NCBI GenBank assembly: GCA_029851945.1
Contig: JARKUZ010000057.1
Location: 124,001-188,000 of the forward strand
Length of the DNA stretch: 64,000 nucleotides
From: Terrisporobacter sp.
GTDB taxonomy: Bacteria; Bacillota_A; Clostridia; Peptostreptococcales; Peptostreptococcaceae
Direction of reading: 5' to 3'
Position numbers and translations under genes: made by a program. The notes below the pieces were generated by a model. It searched no databases and was not told the origin of the DNA. It saw nothing but the letters and a program-made list of their open reading frames with translations. Positions 44,189 through 52,860 of this stretch are shown in pieces (within the stretch, counting starts at the first letter, position 1; the number at the start of each line of letters is the position of its first letter).

Positions 44189-45661
44189 ATGAACAATATA
44201 TATGAAGACATTGCAAAAAGAACTCAAGGCGACATATATATAGGGGTTGTTGGGCCTGTAAGAACAGGAAAGTCAACTTTTATAAGACGATTTATGGAAA
44301 CTCTTGTGTTGCCTAATATAGAAAATGACTTCAAAAGAGAAAGAACAAAAGATGAGATACCTCAAAGTGGTTCTGGTAAAACCATAATGACAGTAGAGCC
44401 TAAATTTGTTCCGGCTGATGGCGTTGAAATAAAAATTAAAGATACTGTATCTCTAAAAGTTAGAATGGTAGACTGCGTAGGATACATAGTTGATGGAGCA
44501 CTAGGTCATGAAGAAGATGGAAAACAAAGGCTAGTATCTACACCATGGTCAAAAGAAGCTATGAGTTTTGAAAAGGCGGCAGAAATAGGAACTAAAAAAG
44601 TTATAAAGGATCATTCAACAATAGGAATTGTTATTATAACAGATGGTTCTGTCACAGGTATAGATAGAAGTAATTATGTAATACCAGAAGAAAGAGTAAT
44701 AAGAGAATTGAAAACTTTGAAGAAACCATTTGCTGTTGTTTTGAATACAAAACATCCAAAGAGTGAAGATACAAAATATCTAAGAAAAGACTTAGAAGAA
44801 AAATATCAAGTTCCAGTAATACCTATTGATGTTGATAAAATGGATGAAAATGATATTGAAGAAGTAATGGAAACTGTATTATATGATTTTCCTCTAGCTG
44901 AAATAAGAATAAATTTACCAGATTGGGTTGAAGGTTTAGCTAATAATCACTGGATTAAGACAAATATCATAAATACTCTAAAAGAAGGTATAGCCTCTAT
45001 TAATAAAATTAGAGATATTAATGATGTTATCGAAGGATTTAATAACCTGCCATTTTTAGAAGAATGTGAAGTAGATGATGTCAGCCTAGGAGAAGGCATT
45101 ATTAATATTGATTTATGTACAAAACAAGAGTTATTCTATGAAATATTAGAAGAACAAAGTGGATTTAAGATTGAAGGAGATTGTCAATTACTTAATTTAC
45201 TTACTAAATTATCTAGAATTAAAAATGAATATGATAAGGTAGAAAGTGCTCTATATGATGCTAGAACCTTAGGTTATGGAGTAGTATCACCATCATTAGA
45301 TGAACTTACTTTAGAACAACCAGAGAAGTTTAAGCAAGGAAAACAATATGGAATTAAGTTAAAAGCTAATGCACCTTCTCTTCATATAATAAAAGCTGAT
45401 GTATCAACGGAAGTATTTCCAATAATGGGTAATCAGAATCAAGGAGATGAAATGATTCAAACTCTTCTTGAAGAATTTGAAAATAATCCAGATGCTCTTA
45501 TGGAGCAAAATATGTTTGGTAAATCCCTAAATGATTTAGTAAAAGAACAACTACAAAGTAAATTATATACTATGCCTGAAGAGATTAGATGCAAAATACA
45601 AAAGACTCTTCAAAAGATTATAAATGAAGGAAGTATGAATATAATAACAATTTTATTATAA
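44189..45661 (+). CDS. spoIVA: Spore coat morphogenetic ATPase SpoIVA
   Basis: ATP-driven basement layer of the spore coat, laid on the forespore surface in the mother cell. Walker A GPVRTGKS at residues 22-29, VRMVDCVGYIVDGALG switch region, GSVTGIDRSNY and VVLNTKHP. The C-terminal helix (KIINEGSMNIITILL) matches the segment that binds SpoVM-marked membrane in Bacillus. Start set to ATG 44189, eight bases after AGGAGG; the in-frame ATG at 44171 lies before that site. 490 aa, near the Bacillus length. Expected to need sigma-E. Confidence 0.96.
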   Translation: MNNIYEDIAKRTQGDIYIGVVGPVRTGKSTFIRRFMETLVLPNIENDFKRERTKDEIPQSGSGKTIMTVEPKFVPADGVEIKIKDTVSLKVRMVDCVGYIVDGALGHEEDGKQRLVSTPWSKEAMSFEKAAEIGTKKVIKDHSTIGIVIITDGSVTGIDRSNYVIPEERVIRELKTLKKPFAVVLNTKHPKSEDTKYLRKDLEEKYQVPVIPIDVDKMDENDIEEVMETVLYDFPLAEIRINLPDWVEGLANNHWIKTNIINTLKEGIASINKIRDINDVIEGFNNLPFLEECEVDDVSLGEGIINIDLCTKQELFYEILEEQSGFKIEGDCQLLNLLTKLSRIKNEYDKVESALYDARTLGYGVVSPSLDELTLEQPEKFKQGKQYGIKLKANAPSLHIIKADVSTEVFPIMGNQNQGDEMIQTLLEEFENNPDALMEQNMFGKSLNDLVKEQLQSKLYTMPEEIRCKIQKTLQKIINEGSMNIITILL

Positions 45662-45675
45662 AAAATAAATTTTAA

Positions 45676-45861
45676 AAAGAAATAGTTTATTTATTATTTG
45701 TAGATGAAAAATTTGCAGAAGGTGTTTCATCTTTCAAAGGTTTCTGTACGGCATTAGCTGGACGTATAGGAACTGGTAACACAGCCGGCATTGTTACAGC
45801 TATAGTTCTTGGGCTGCTAAATGCGGAGTTTATTCTAATAAAATCTAGTAAAAATAGTTAA
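45676..45861 (+). pseudogene. Remnant of a sodium:alanine (AGCS) symporter gene
   Basis: A 61-codon open stretch without start codon or ribosome site reads FAEGVSSFKGFCTALAGRI and then GTGNTAGIVTAIVLG. This is the strongly conserved substrate-loop block of AGCS symporters, whose full proteins are about 450 residues. The downstream GGPGA continuation is missing and a stop follows at 45859. Everything else has been deleted or has decayed. A good terminator survives at 45964-45998. Confidence 0.8.
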
Positions 45862-45963
45862 GATATTGCTTTTGACCAAGTTGCACTTGGAATAAAAGTT
45901 GTAGATTTCTGAGAATCTTTAAATAAATCAAAAGTTGGATAGTTATATTAAATTTATAGATAT

Positions 45964-45998
45964 AAAAATGGTTCTTGTTTTTTCAAGAGCCATTTTTA
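45964..45998 (+). terminator. Orphan terminator after the symporter remnant
   Basis: Stem AAAAATGGTTCTTG / CAAGAGCCATTTTT with one wobble and a T-run, about 100 bases beyond the remnant; likely its former terminator. Confidence 0.8.
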
Positions 45999-46112
45999 AT
46001 ATTCTTTTTATAAAATTATAGAATAGTATGTGAAATTTTTAATATTATTGGTTATAATCATATATATGATAATTTTATAGTATAAGAATTCATTATATAG
46101 TTTTCAAATTAT

Positions 46113-46141
46113 TTGACAAGATTATGCTTAATGCTTAAAAT
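46113..46141 (+). promoter_or_regulatory. serS promoter
   Basis: TTGACA (46113-46118), 17-base spacer, TAAAAT (46136-46141), about 90 bases upstream of serS. No T-box motif lies between it and the gene. Confidence 0.65.
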
Positions 46142-46234
46142 ATAGTTAAAATGGATTGATTATACTTTATTTTTTTATATTTCTTAGAGAATATACATAA
46201 TTCAATTTGTAGACAAAATGTAGGAGGAAAGAAA

Positions 46235-47512
46235 ATGTTAGATATCAAAAGGATAAGGGAAAACCTAGAAGATATTAAAAAAGCTATGGATAGAAGGGGA
46301 GAAAAAGAATTCGATCTTGATGCTGTAGTTGAATTAGATGATCAAAGAAGGGAATTATTAAAAGAGGTTGAGGCTTTAAAAAGCGAAATGAACGTTGAAC
46401 AAAAGAAAATACCTCAATTAATGAAGGAAGGAAAAAAAGAAGAAGCAGAAGCTGAAAAAGTTAAACTTAAGGATCTTTCTGAAAGAATAAAGGGGCTAGA
46501 TGAAAAAGTAAAAAATGTTCAAGATGAATTACAATATAGATTACTTAGAATACCAAATGTTCCAAATGAAAATGTTCCTCAAGGGGATACTGATGAAGAT
46601 AATATAGAAATCAGAAAATGGGGAGAGCCAAGAACATTTGATTTTGAATTCAAGCCTCACTGGGATTTAGGAACTGATTTAGGAATATTAGATTTTGAAA
46701 CTGCTGCTAAAATAACCGGTTCAAGATTTACTTTATACAGAGGTTTAGGTGCTAGATTAGAAAGATCTATAATGAACTTCTTCTTAAATGAAAATACAAC
46801 TGTTCAAGGATATACAGAAATGATACCGCCATTTATGGCTAATAGTAATTCATTCCTTGGAACTGGTCAATTACCTAAGTTTGCTGAAGATATGTTCAAA
46901 GTAGAAGATACTGGTTACTACTTAATACCAACTTCAGAAGTACCTTTAACAAATATAGTAGCAAACGAAATATTACCGTTTGAACAATTACCTTTAAACT
47001 TTACTGCATATACTCCGTGCTTTAGATCAGAAGCAGGTTCTGCAGGTAGAGATACTAGAGGCTTAGTAAGACAACATCAATTTAATAAAGTTGAAATGGT
47101 TAAAATATGTGCACCAGAAGAATCTTACAATGAATTAGAAAAATTAACTGCTAATGCAGAACATTTATTACAAGTATTAGGTCTTCCTTATAGAGTTGTT
47201 AGAATATGTACTGGTGACTTAGGATTTACAGCTGCATATAAATATGACTTAGAAGTATGGATGCCAAGTTACAATAGATATGTTGAAATATCTTCTTGCT
47301 CAAACTGTGAAGATTTCCAAGCTAGAAGAGCTGGTATAAGATTTAAAAGAGACAAAAATTCTAAAGCTGAATACTGTCATACATTAAATGGATCAGGTCT
47401 TGCTGTAGGTAGAACTTTTGCAGCTATACTTGAAAACTATCAACAAGCTGATGGTTCTATAGTAGTTCCAGAAGTATTAAGACCATACATGGGTGTAGAT
47501 GTTATAAAATAA
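46235..47512 (+). CDS. serS: Seryl-tRNA synthetase
   Basis: Class II synthetase charging tRNA-Ser. N-terminal coiled-coil arm of about 100 residues ([18 protein letters not shown]...), motif 2 [20 protein letters not shown], and motif 3 [19 protein letters not shown]. 425 aa. AGGAGGAAA site eight bases from ATG. Confidence 0.97.
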   Translation: MLDIKRIRENLEDIKKAMDRRGEKEFDLDAVVELDDQRRELLKEVEALKSEMNVEQKKIPQLMKEGKKEEAEAEKVKLKDLSERIKGLDEKVKNVQDELQYRLLRIPNVPNENVPQGDTDEDNIEIRKWGEPRTFDFEFKPHWDLGTDLGILDFETAAKITGSRFTLYRGLGARLERSIMNFFLNENTTVQGYTEMIPPFMANSNSFLGTGQLPKFAEDMFKVEDTGYYLIPTSEVPLTNIVANEILPFEQLPLNFTAYTPCFRSEAGSAGRDTRGLVRQHQFNKVEMVKICAPEESYNELEKLTANAEHLLQVLGLPYRVVRICTGDLGFTAAYKYDLEVWMPSYNRYVEISSCSNCEDFQARRAGIRFKRDKNSKAEYCHTLNGSGLAVGRTFAAILENYQQADGSIVVPEVLRPYMGVDVIK

Positions 47513-47530
47513 TTTTATATTTTACATACA

Positions 47531-47560
47531 AAAAAAGAGAGATTTTAATCTCTCTTTTTT
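47531..47560. terminator. Terminator after serS
   Basis: Perfect palindrome: A6 GAGAGATT and its complement ending in T6, with a two-base centre. Confidence 0.88.
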
Positions 47561-47573
47561 ATTACAAGAAAAT

Positions 47574-47621
47574 TTTGAGCAAGATCGTTGCCTAAAATGA
47601 TTCGCCAATACATTGCTCAAA
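47574..47621. repeat. Inverted repeat next to dispersed repeat copy D
   Basis: TTTGAGCAA (47574-47582) and TTGCTCAAA (47613-47621), nine bases, flank a 30-base segment containing CGTTGCC. It abuts copy D and may be part of that element's variable head. Confidence 0.5.
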
Positions 47622-47632
47622 GGCATATTGCT

Positions 47633-47672
47633 GTCGACATAAAGTGGCTTAAGCGAAGCAAATTTTTTATTA
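47633..47672 (+). repeat. Dispersed intergenic repeat, copy D (internal deletion)
   Basis: GTCGACATAAAGTGG joins directly to CTTAAGCGAAGCAAA and a T-run. The 16-base centre of copy C is missing, consistent with deletion between its two AGTGG direct repeats. Confidence 0.68.
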
Positions 47673-47708
47673 TGAATATTATTAAGTTTATAAATTAGTT
47701 AAAATCTA

Positions 47709-48017
47709 TTATTTACATTTAAAAGTTTCACAAGAAGAAAAATTTGAATTTATATGAACATTATCAGCTAAACAAGATTTACTTTTATTATAAATACAAT
47801 TAAAAGCTTCACATATTATATCATCTGGGTCAGTCTTGTTACCACAGGCAATTGCACTTGTAAAAAGTCCTACACTGTCATCAAAGAAAGATGAACAAGT
47901 AGTTTCTGATGTGGTCATAGCAGAACTTCCTCTCACATTGATATATCCAGCATTACAATCACCATCATAATTATGTGCGCAGCCTCTTGCTGAGCAAGTT
48001 AATTTTCTATTAGACAT
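47709..48017 (-). CDS. DUF1540 cysteine-rich protein, two domains
   Basis: 102-residue protein with two DUF1540 units. Unit 1: CSARGCAHNYDGDCNAGYIN with GSSAMTTSETTCSSF. Unit 2: CEAFNCIYNKSKSCLADNVH with CETF. The regular cysteine spacing suggests metal binding. The family is common in spore-forming Clostridia and its function is not established. Start moved to 48017 because AGGAGGAAGTAAT lies just before it; nine upstream codons are dropped. Monocistronic, convergent with serS. Confidence 0.85.
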   Translation of the reverse strand: MSNRKLTCSARGCAHNYDGDCNAGYINVRGSSAMTTSETTCSSFFDDSVGLFTSAIACGNKTDPDDIICEAFNCIYNKSKSCLADNVHINSNFSSCETFKCK

Positions 48018-48349
48018 ATTACTTCCTCCTAGATATTTCTTCATTTAAATATTGTTATCTAAATATTAAAAAATATGCATGATTAATATTAATTTCAGAT
48101 TTATACATAAAATGATTTATAAATAATATTGTATTAGCATAAAATATGTGAAGGGGTTACTGGAATTGATAATATGATATAAAAATCGTCAGAAATTAAT
48201 AATATAAAGTTAGTATTTTAAATAAAAATAGAAAAAAATGTTTATAAGAAACAAATTAAAATATGAGTATATCACTTATATTAAGAAGGATTTAAGCTAG
48301 TATTTAAAGAAAATATATAATTAATTATTTTTGATTTGGGGGTGATATA
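48018..48349. other. AT-rich region between divergent genes
   Basis: About 330 bases. No gene or conserved RNA recognised. It should carry promoters for the DUF1540 gene and for the HlyD-like gene, but I see no convincing -35/-10 pair. Confidence 0.4.
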
Positions 48350-49417
48350 TTGAAAAAAATAAAGTGTACTAGAGTTTTTATTTTAGGTATTTTTATATAT
48401 ATCTTATTTAAAGCAATTACGATTCTGATAGGTTCAAATACATCAAATTTACTATTGGAAAATGATGTATATACATTAAAGAAAAAAGTTAAAGCTCTAA
48501 TAATAAGAGATGAATATTTAGTGAAAAGTGATACTGATGGGACTTTATCTTTATCTGTATCAGAAAATGAAAAAATACATAAGTCTCAAGAGTTAGCTAC
48601 TATATACAATAACAAGATAAATGAGAGTATAAATAAAGAAATTCAAACTTTGAAAGATGATATTAAAGCAATAGAAAAAGAAAATAATTCATTGAAAAAA
48701 GGGATTTTATATTCTAAAAAAGAGCAATTAAAAATTTTACAAAGCAAAGTAAAATCAAATACAACCACTTATTATGCTGAAAGTTCAGGGGTATTATCCT
48801 TGAAATATGATGAATATGAAGATGTATACACATATGATTCTTTAGATAATATAACTAAAGAAGATATAGAAAATACAAAAAATAATTTTAAAAAATCAAA
48901 AGGTGATAATGGACAAGTTGAAGAAGGGGATGTTATCTTCAGAGTTATAAATACTAATGAAATATATATGGTATTTGTAAATAATGATGAGAAGTTGTTT
49001 AATGAAGGTGATAGTGTTAAAATTGAAATGAATAATGAAAAAATAAATGGAGAAATATATAGAGTTTATAAAAAAGATGATTATTTTATTACAATAATTA
49101 AAATTACACAACAAAATATTGGAATTTTTGATACAAGGCATCAAGAATTTGATATAATATATAGACAAATGGAAGCTTTAAGGATACCAAAAGACTCTAT
49201 AGTGAAACAACATAAAAAAAGAGGCGTTTATGTAATAAATGAAGAAACAAATGAGCCTGAGTTTACGGAAATAAAAGGAAATTACTACGAAGACGATGAC
49301 TATATATATATAGATTTTAGAGAAAATAAAATAAATGGTATAGATACTGTAGATTTGTATGATAGAATTATTTTAAAGCCTAACTTTATAAATAGAAGTA
49401 TTAAAATAGTTAATTAG
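48350..49417 (+). CDS. HlyD-like membrane-anchored adaptor protein
   Basis: 355 residues. One N-terminal helix (FILGIFIYILFKAITILIG), a first barrel-sandwich half (KVKALIIRDEYLVKSDTDGTL), a coiled-coil hairpin (about residues 85-130, KEIQTLKDDIKAIEKENN), the second lipoyl-like half (TYYAESSGVLSLKYDEYEDV), and a beta-barrel region. This is the plan of HlyD/RND adaptors, but no ABC or pump gene is adjacent. Instead it precedes ylmE-sepF in the division operon, a placement that suggests an envelope or divisome role. TTG start after GGGGGTGA. 26 bases before ylmE. Confidence 0.78.
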   Translation: MKKIKCTRVFILGIFIYILFKAITILIGSNTSNLLLENDVYTLKKKVKALIIRDEYLVKSDTDGTLSLSVSENEKIHKSQELATIYNNKINESINKEIQTLKDDIKAIEKENNSLKKGILYSKKEQLKILQSKVKSNTTTYYAESSGVLSLKYDEYEDVYTYDSLDNITKEDIENTKNNFKKSKGDNGQVEEGDVIFRVINTNEIYMVFVNNDEKLFNEGDSVKIEMNNEKINGEIYRVYKKDDYFITIIKITQQNIGIFDTRHQEFDIIYRQMEALRIPKDSIVKQHKKRGVYVINEETNEPEFTEIKGNYYEDDDYIYIDFRENKINGIDTVDLYDRIILKPNFINRSIKIVN

Positions 49418-49443
49418 TATAATTAAATAAGAAGGTGGTAATT

Positions 49444-50136
49444 ATGTCAATTAAAGAAAATATAATGTCTATTAAAAAAGAAATTAATGATATAAAAGAA
49501 AAATGCAATAGACAAGATGAAGTTAATTTAATGGCAGTTACTAAAACTGTAGATATAGATAAAGTTTTAGAAGCTATTGATGCAGGGATTACAGATATAG
49601 GTGAAAATAAACCTCAAGAGCTAGCGAGAAAATATGATGCCATAGGAGATAAGGTAAGATATCATCTAATAGGAACACTTCAAACAAATAAAGTAAAGTA
49701 CATAATAGATAAAGCATATATGATTCATTCGTTAGATAGAATTTCATTATGTGAAGAAATTCAAAAAAGAGCTGAAAAAATAGATAAAGTTATTAACTGT
49801 TTAGTTCAAGTTAATATATCTAAAGAAGAAAGTAAGCATGGTCTAGATAGAGAAGAAGTTATTGATTTTGTGACAAGAGTTTCTGAAAAATATAATAATA
49901 TAAGAATTAAGGGCTTAATGACAATGGCTCCATTTATAGAAGATAAAGAGAAGATAAGAAAAGTTTTTAAAGGTCTTAAAGATTTATCTTTAGAAATTAA
50001 AGACTTAGAATTACCAAATGTAGATATGGACACTTTATCAATGGGAATGAGTCATGATTATGTAATTGCTATAGAAGAAGGATCAACTATAGTAAGGGTT
50101 GGTACTTCTATTTTTGGGCCAAGAAATTATAACTAG
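49444..50136 (+). CDS. ylmE: YggS/PLPBP-family PLP homeostasis protein (YlmE)
   Basis: PLP-binding protein with no known enzymatic activity that keeps vitamin B6 and amino acid pools balanced. The PLP lysine is K34 in LMAVTKTVD; other signatures are IGENKPQEL, HLIGTLQTNKVKY, QVNISKEESKHGL and LSMGMSHDY. Start set to ATG 49444, five bases after GAAGGTGG. 230 aa. First gene of the conserved ylmE-sepF-ylmG-ylmH-divIVA string. Confidence 0.94.
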   Translation: MSIKENIMSIKKEINDIKEKCNRQDEVNLMAVTKTVDIDKVLEAIDAGITDIGENKPQELARKYDAIGDKVRYHLIGTLQTNKVKYIIDKAYMIHSLDRISLCEEIQKRAEKIDKVINCLVQVNISKEESKHGLDREEVIDFVTRVSEKYNNIRIKGLMTMAPFIEDKEKIRKVFKGLKDLSLEIKDLELPNVDMDTLSMGMSHDYVIAIEEGSTIVRVGTSIFGPRNYN

Positions 50137-50161
50137 TAGAAAATATAGGGAGGAATATAAA

Positions 50162-50629
50162 ATGAGTGAAGGATTTATAAAAAAATTTAAGGATTGGATG
50201 TCTGTTGAAGAAGAATATGAGGATGATGACTTCGAAGGTGAAGAGTCTGTAGAAAACATGCAAGATGATTCAAAACTTGAGCCTGTGGCGGTGCCTTCTA
50301 TAACAAAAGGTAGTAAAGTTGTAAATATACATACTAATAGTCAAATGAAAGTGGTTATTGTAGAGCCTAAAAAATATGATGATGTTACTATAATAGCAGA
50401 CCATTTAAAGCAAAGAAGAGCTGTAATTGTAAATTTAGAGAGCTTAGAAGAAGATCCAGAAACTAAAAAATCTATATACTACTTCATGAGTGGAGCAGTA
50501 TATATCTTAGAAGGAAGTATGCAAAAGGTTTCTAAATCCATATTTATATTAGCACCAAATAATGTTGATATTGATGCGAATATAAAAAAAGAATTAGAAA
50601 GTAAGGCATTCTTCCCTTGGCAAAAATAA
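50162..50629 (+). CDS. sepF: Cell division protein SepF
   Basis: FtsZ-binding membrane anchor and ring protein. N-terminal amphipathic helix MSEGFIKKFKDWM for membrane binding, acidic linker (EEEYEDDDFEGEE), and the SepF domain (VVIVEPKKYDDVTIIADHLKQ ... ESLEEDPETKKSIYYFMSGAVY ... ILAPNNVDI). Start at ATG 50162 after AGGGAGG; upstream in-frame codons lie within ylmE. 155 aa. Since no ftsA is seen near ftsZ, SepF is the likely main Z-ring tether in this window. Confidence 0.95.
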   Translation: MSEGFIKKFKDWMSVEEEYEDDDFEGEESVENMQDDSKLEPVAVPSITKGSKVVNIHTNSQMKVVIVEPKKYDDVTIIADHLKQRRAVIVNLESLEEDPETKKSIYYFMSGAVYILEGSMQKVSKSIFILAPNNVDIDANIKKELESKAFFPWQK

Positions 50630-50649
50630 TAAAATAAAGGAGCAAGAGT

Positions 50650-50910
50650 ATGCAAATGATAGCTATAGTGCTTGTCAAATTTTTGGATATATTAACTTGG
50701 ATTATATTAATACAATGTTTAATGTCTTGGTTTCCAGGAGCTAGATATTCAAAGATATATGAAATATTAAATACACTTACAGAACCTATAATGTATCCAA
50801 TAAGAGAATTGTTATTTAGATATATAGATATACCTATAGATTTTTCACCAATAATAGCATTTTTCTTAATTTCAATAGTGCAAAGGCTAATAATAAGTAT
50901 TGCTTGGTAA
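50650..50910 (+). CDS. ylmG: YggT-family membrane protein (YlmG)
   Basis: 86-residue protein with two hydrophobic segments bracketing the family motif: WIILIQCLMSWFPGAR, then LTEPIMYPIRELLF and FSPIIAFFLISIVQRLI. Family members affect osmotic tolerance or nucleoid and septum organisation, but the molecular role is unclear. AAAGGAGC site. Lies between sepF and ylmH as in Bacillus. Confidence 0.92.
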   Translation: MQMIAIVLVKFLDILTWIILIQCLMSWFPGARYSKIYEILNTLTEPIMYPIRELLFRYIDIPIDFSPIIAFFLISIVQRLIISIAW

Positions 50911-50925
50911 GATAAGGTATAAAAA

Positions 50926-51711
50926 ATGGATAAATTAAAATTAACATCTTACATTAAAGATATAGAACTTAAGAATAAGATGTTTAAAATTATCGATAAG
51001 GCAAATAGCTGTTTAAAAAACTATGATGTAAAATGTAGTGATTTTTTAAACCCATTTGAAGTACAAAATGCAATAGCTATTCTAAACTATAATGATGATT
51101 TAAAATATACTGTAGATGGTGGATACGAAGAAAGTGAAAGGAAAGTACTATTTATATATCCTTTTTATATGGAATATGAAGATATTGAAGAAAATTTAAG
51201 ATTTATACAAATAGAAGGAAATTTTAAATTCAAATCTATAAATCATAAGGATTATTTAGGATCTTTATTAAATTTAGGTATAAAGAGAGAAAAAATTGGA
51301 GATATAATTATACACGAAAGCTTTTGTCAAGTAATTGTAAGTAATGATATTTGTGATTTTATAGTAATGAACTTAGAAAAAGTAGCTAGAAATAATGTGA
51401 AAATAAAAGAAATTTCTAGAGAAGAACTTGTATATAATCCTCCGAATTATAAAGAGATCTCATTTACCGTATCTTCTAGTAGATTAGACTGTATAATAAG
51501 TGGATTATATAATATTTCTAGACAAGAAAGTGCTAAATTAATAAATGCTGAAAAAGTTCAAGTAAATTATGAAAAAATTACATCTTGTTCTAAGGAAATA
51601 AGGTCAGGATGTATGATTTCTGTAAGAGGAAAAGGAAGATCTCAAATAATTGATATAGGTGATCTTACTAAAAAAGGTAAAATAAAAGTTCTTGGAAGAT
51701 TATTGGTATAG
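50926..51711 (+). CDS. ylmH: S4-domain RNA-binding protein YlmH
   Basis: 261 residues. An N-terminal domain of the YlmH family (NPFEVQNAIAILNYNDDLKY ... VLFIYPFY) and a C-terminal S4 RNA-binding domain (SSSRLDCIISGLYNISRQESAKLINAEKVQVN, seen in two parts). YlmH homologues bind ribosomal or tRNA complexes; in Bacillus it acts in a ribosome-associated rescue pathway. 15 bases after ylmG and 12 before divIVA. Confidence 0.92.
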   Translation: MDKLKLTSYIKDIELKNKMFKIIDKANSCLKNYDVKCSDFLNPFEVQNAIAILNYNDDLKYTVDGGYEESERKVLFIYPFYMEYEDIEENLRFIQIEGNFKFKSINHKDYLGSLLNLGIKREKIGDIIIHESFCQVIVSNDICDFIVMNLEKVARNNVKIKEISREELVYNPPNYKEISFTVSSSRLDCIISGLYNISRQESAKLINAEKVQVNYEKITSCSKEIRSGCMISVRGKGRSQIIDIGDLTKKGKIKVLGRLLV

Positions 51712-51723
51712 GAGGATAATAAT

Positions 51724-52269
51724 ATGATAACTCCAGTAGATATAGAAAATAAAGAGTTTAAAAAAGGCTTTAGAGGGTATAATGAAGAAGAAGTAGATGA
51801 TTTTCTAGATAGTGTTAAAGAAGATTTTGAAAACCTATACAGAGAAAATCTAGATTTAAAAGAAAAATTAAAATTATATCAAGAACAAGTCAGTAGATAT
51901 AAAAGTATAGAAGATACATTAAATGCAACATTAATAACAGCTCAAACAGCAGCAGAAGATACATGTACCGCTGCTAATAAAAAAGCTAGAATTATTGTTG
52001 AAGAAGCTGAATTAAAGTCAAAGCAAATTATAGAAGACTGTAATGAAAGAATTGTAGACTTAAGAAAGGAATATGATTCTTTAGTCAAAGAATTTAAAGT
52101 ATTTAGAAATAGATTTAAGTCATTAATAGAAGATGAAATGAGAAATATTGATGAAATATTTTATGATGTAGATGAACATTGCAAGGAACCATTTAAACAA
52201 ATTGACTTTATAGGAAATGAAGGAAGAGACTTTTTAGCAGAAGATGAAGCTGCCTCTGCTCTTGAATAA
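51724..52269 (+). CDS. divIVA: Cell division / polarity coiled-coil protein DivIVA
   Basis: Membrane-curvature protein marking poles and septa. N-terminal lipid-binding domain ITPVDIENKEFKKGFRGYNE with the EEVDDFLDSV helix, then a long coiled coil (about residues 30-150) and an acidic tail. 181 aa. AGGAGGATAAT site. Ends the ylm-divIVA operon just before the ileS T-box. Confidence 0.95.
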   Translation: MITPVDIENKEFKKGFRGYNEEEVDDFLDSVKEDFENLYRENLDLKEKLKLYQEQVSRYKSIEDTLNATLITAQTAAEDTCTAANKKARIIVEEAELKSKQIIEDCNERIVDLRKEYDSLVKEFKVFRNRFKSLIEDEMRNIDEIFYDVDEHCKEPFKQIDFIGNEGRDFLAEDEAASALE

Positions 52270-52297
52270 TAAAGTTTTTCTTTAATAAATAATTGTA

Positions 52298-52326
52298 TTG
52301 ACTGAAAACATAAGTTATTGTATACT
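52298..52326 (+). promoter_or_regulatory. Promoter of the ileS T-box transcript
   Basis: TTGACT (52298-52303), 17-base spacer, TATACT (52321-52326), directly upstream of the T-box leader. Confidence 0.75.
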
Positions 52327-52332
52327 TTAAGA

Positions 52333-52594
52333 ATAAATTACATATTTAAAAGCAAGGATAGAGAGAGTAGACTTTTGGAGATTTTACAGAGAGTTGGGAA
52401 TGGTGAGAACCAATGAATTGAATAAAGTTGAAAATCACTCTTGAGCTGCAGGCTGAAAGATTTTAATCAAATAAGCTGTGCCGGTTAGTGCCGTTAAACT
52501 ATAGAGTGTTATATATATTTTGAGTATATATAGAATTAGGGTGGTAACGCGATTTCAACTCGTCCCTTTTATTTAAGGGGACGAGTTTTTTTTT
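52333..52594 (+). ncRNA. T-box leader (isoleucine-specific) with terminator
   Basis: tRNA-sensing leader. Stem I elements include GAGAGAG, GAGAGTTGGGAATGGTGAGA and AATCACTCTTGAGC; the likely specifier codon is ATC (Ile) at 52434-52436. The T-box proper, AGGGTGGTAACGCG, carries TGGT, which pairs with the ACCA end of uncharged tRNA. The terminator at 52557-52594 is AACTCGTCCC / GGGACGAGTT plus a T9 run. It controls ileS. Confidence 0.95.
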
Positions 52595-52860
52595 ATAGAA
52601 ATATATTTTATCTGATTTTTTGATAGATTATATTTTCTAACATATTAATTTAAGCAACAGACGAAGTCGTTGGCTACATGAAGTATAGCGCCCATGAAGC
52701 GGATTAAGAGAAGGTAATTTTTATATTCCAAATTAGCCAAACTAGCTTAATATTAAATTCATAAAGCTTTTAAGTATATATAAACTGGCATTATTGTCAA
52801 AAATATGGGAATAATTTAATGTTAAATTAATTAATAAATCATAATGAAAGGGTGAACTTA
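52595..52860. other. Unusually long gap between T-box terminator and ileS
   Basis: About 265 bases separate the T-box terminator from ileS. The interval contains dispersed repeat copy E (52651-52725) and AT-rich sequence with no clear second promoter. Confidence 0.5.
52651..52725 (+). repeat. Dispersed intergenic repeat, copy E (long form)
   Basis: Reads GAAGTCGTTGGCTACATGAA, GTATAGCGCCCATGAAGCGG, ATTAAGAGAAGGTAA and a T-run, colinear with copy C. It lies within the transcribed leader of ileS. Confidence 0.65.

Noticed and set aside
45862..45963. Further fragments of the lost symporter or another gene
   Set aside because: Short frames such as FDQVALGIKVVDF could not be matched to any family.
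46000..46234. Possible T-box before serS
   Set aside because: No GGGTGGTACCGCG-type T-box, specifier stem or terminator is present; only a normal promoter is seen.
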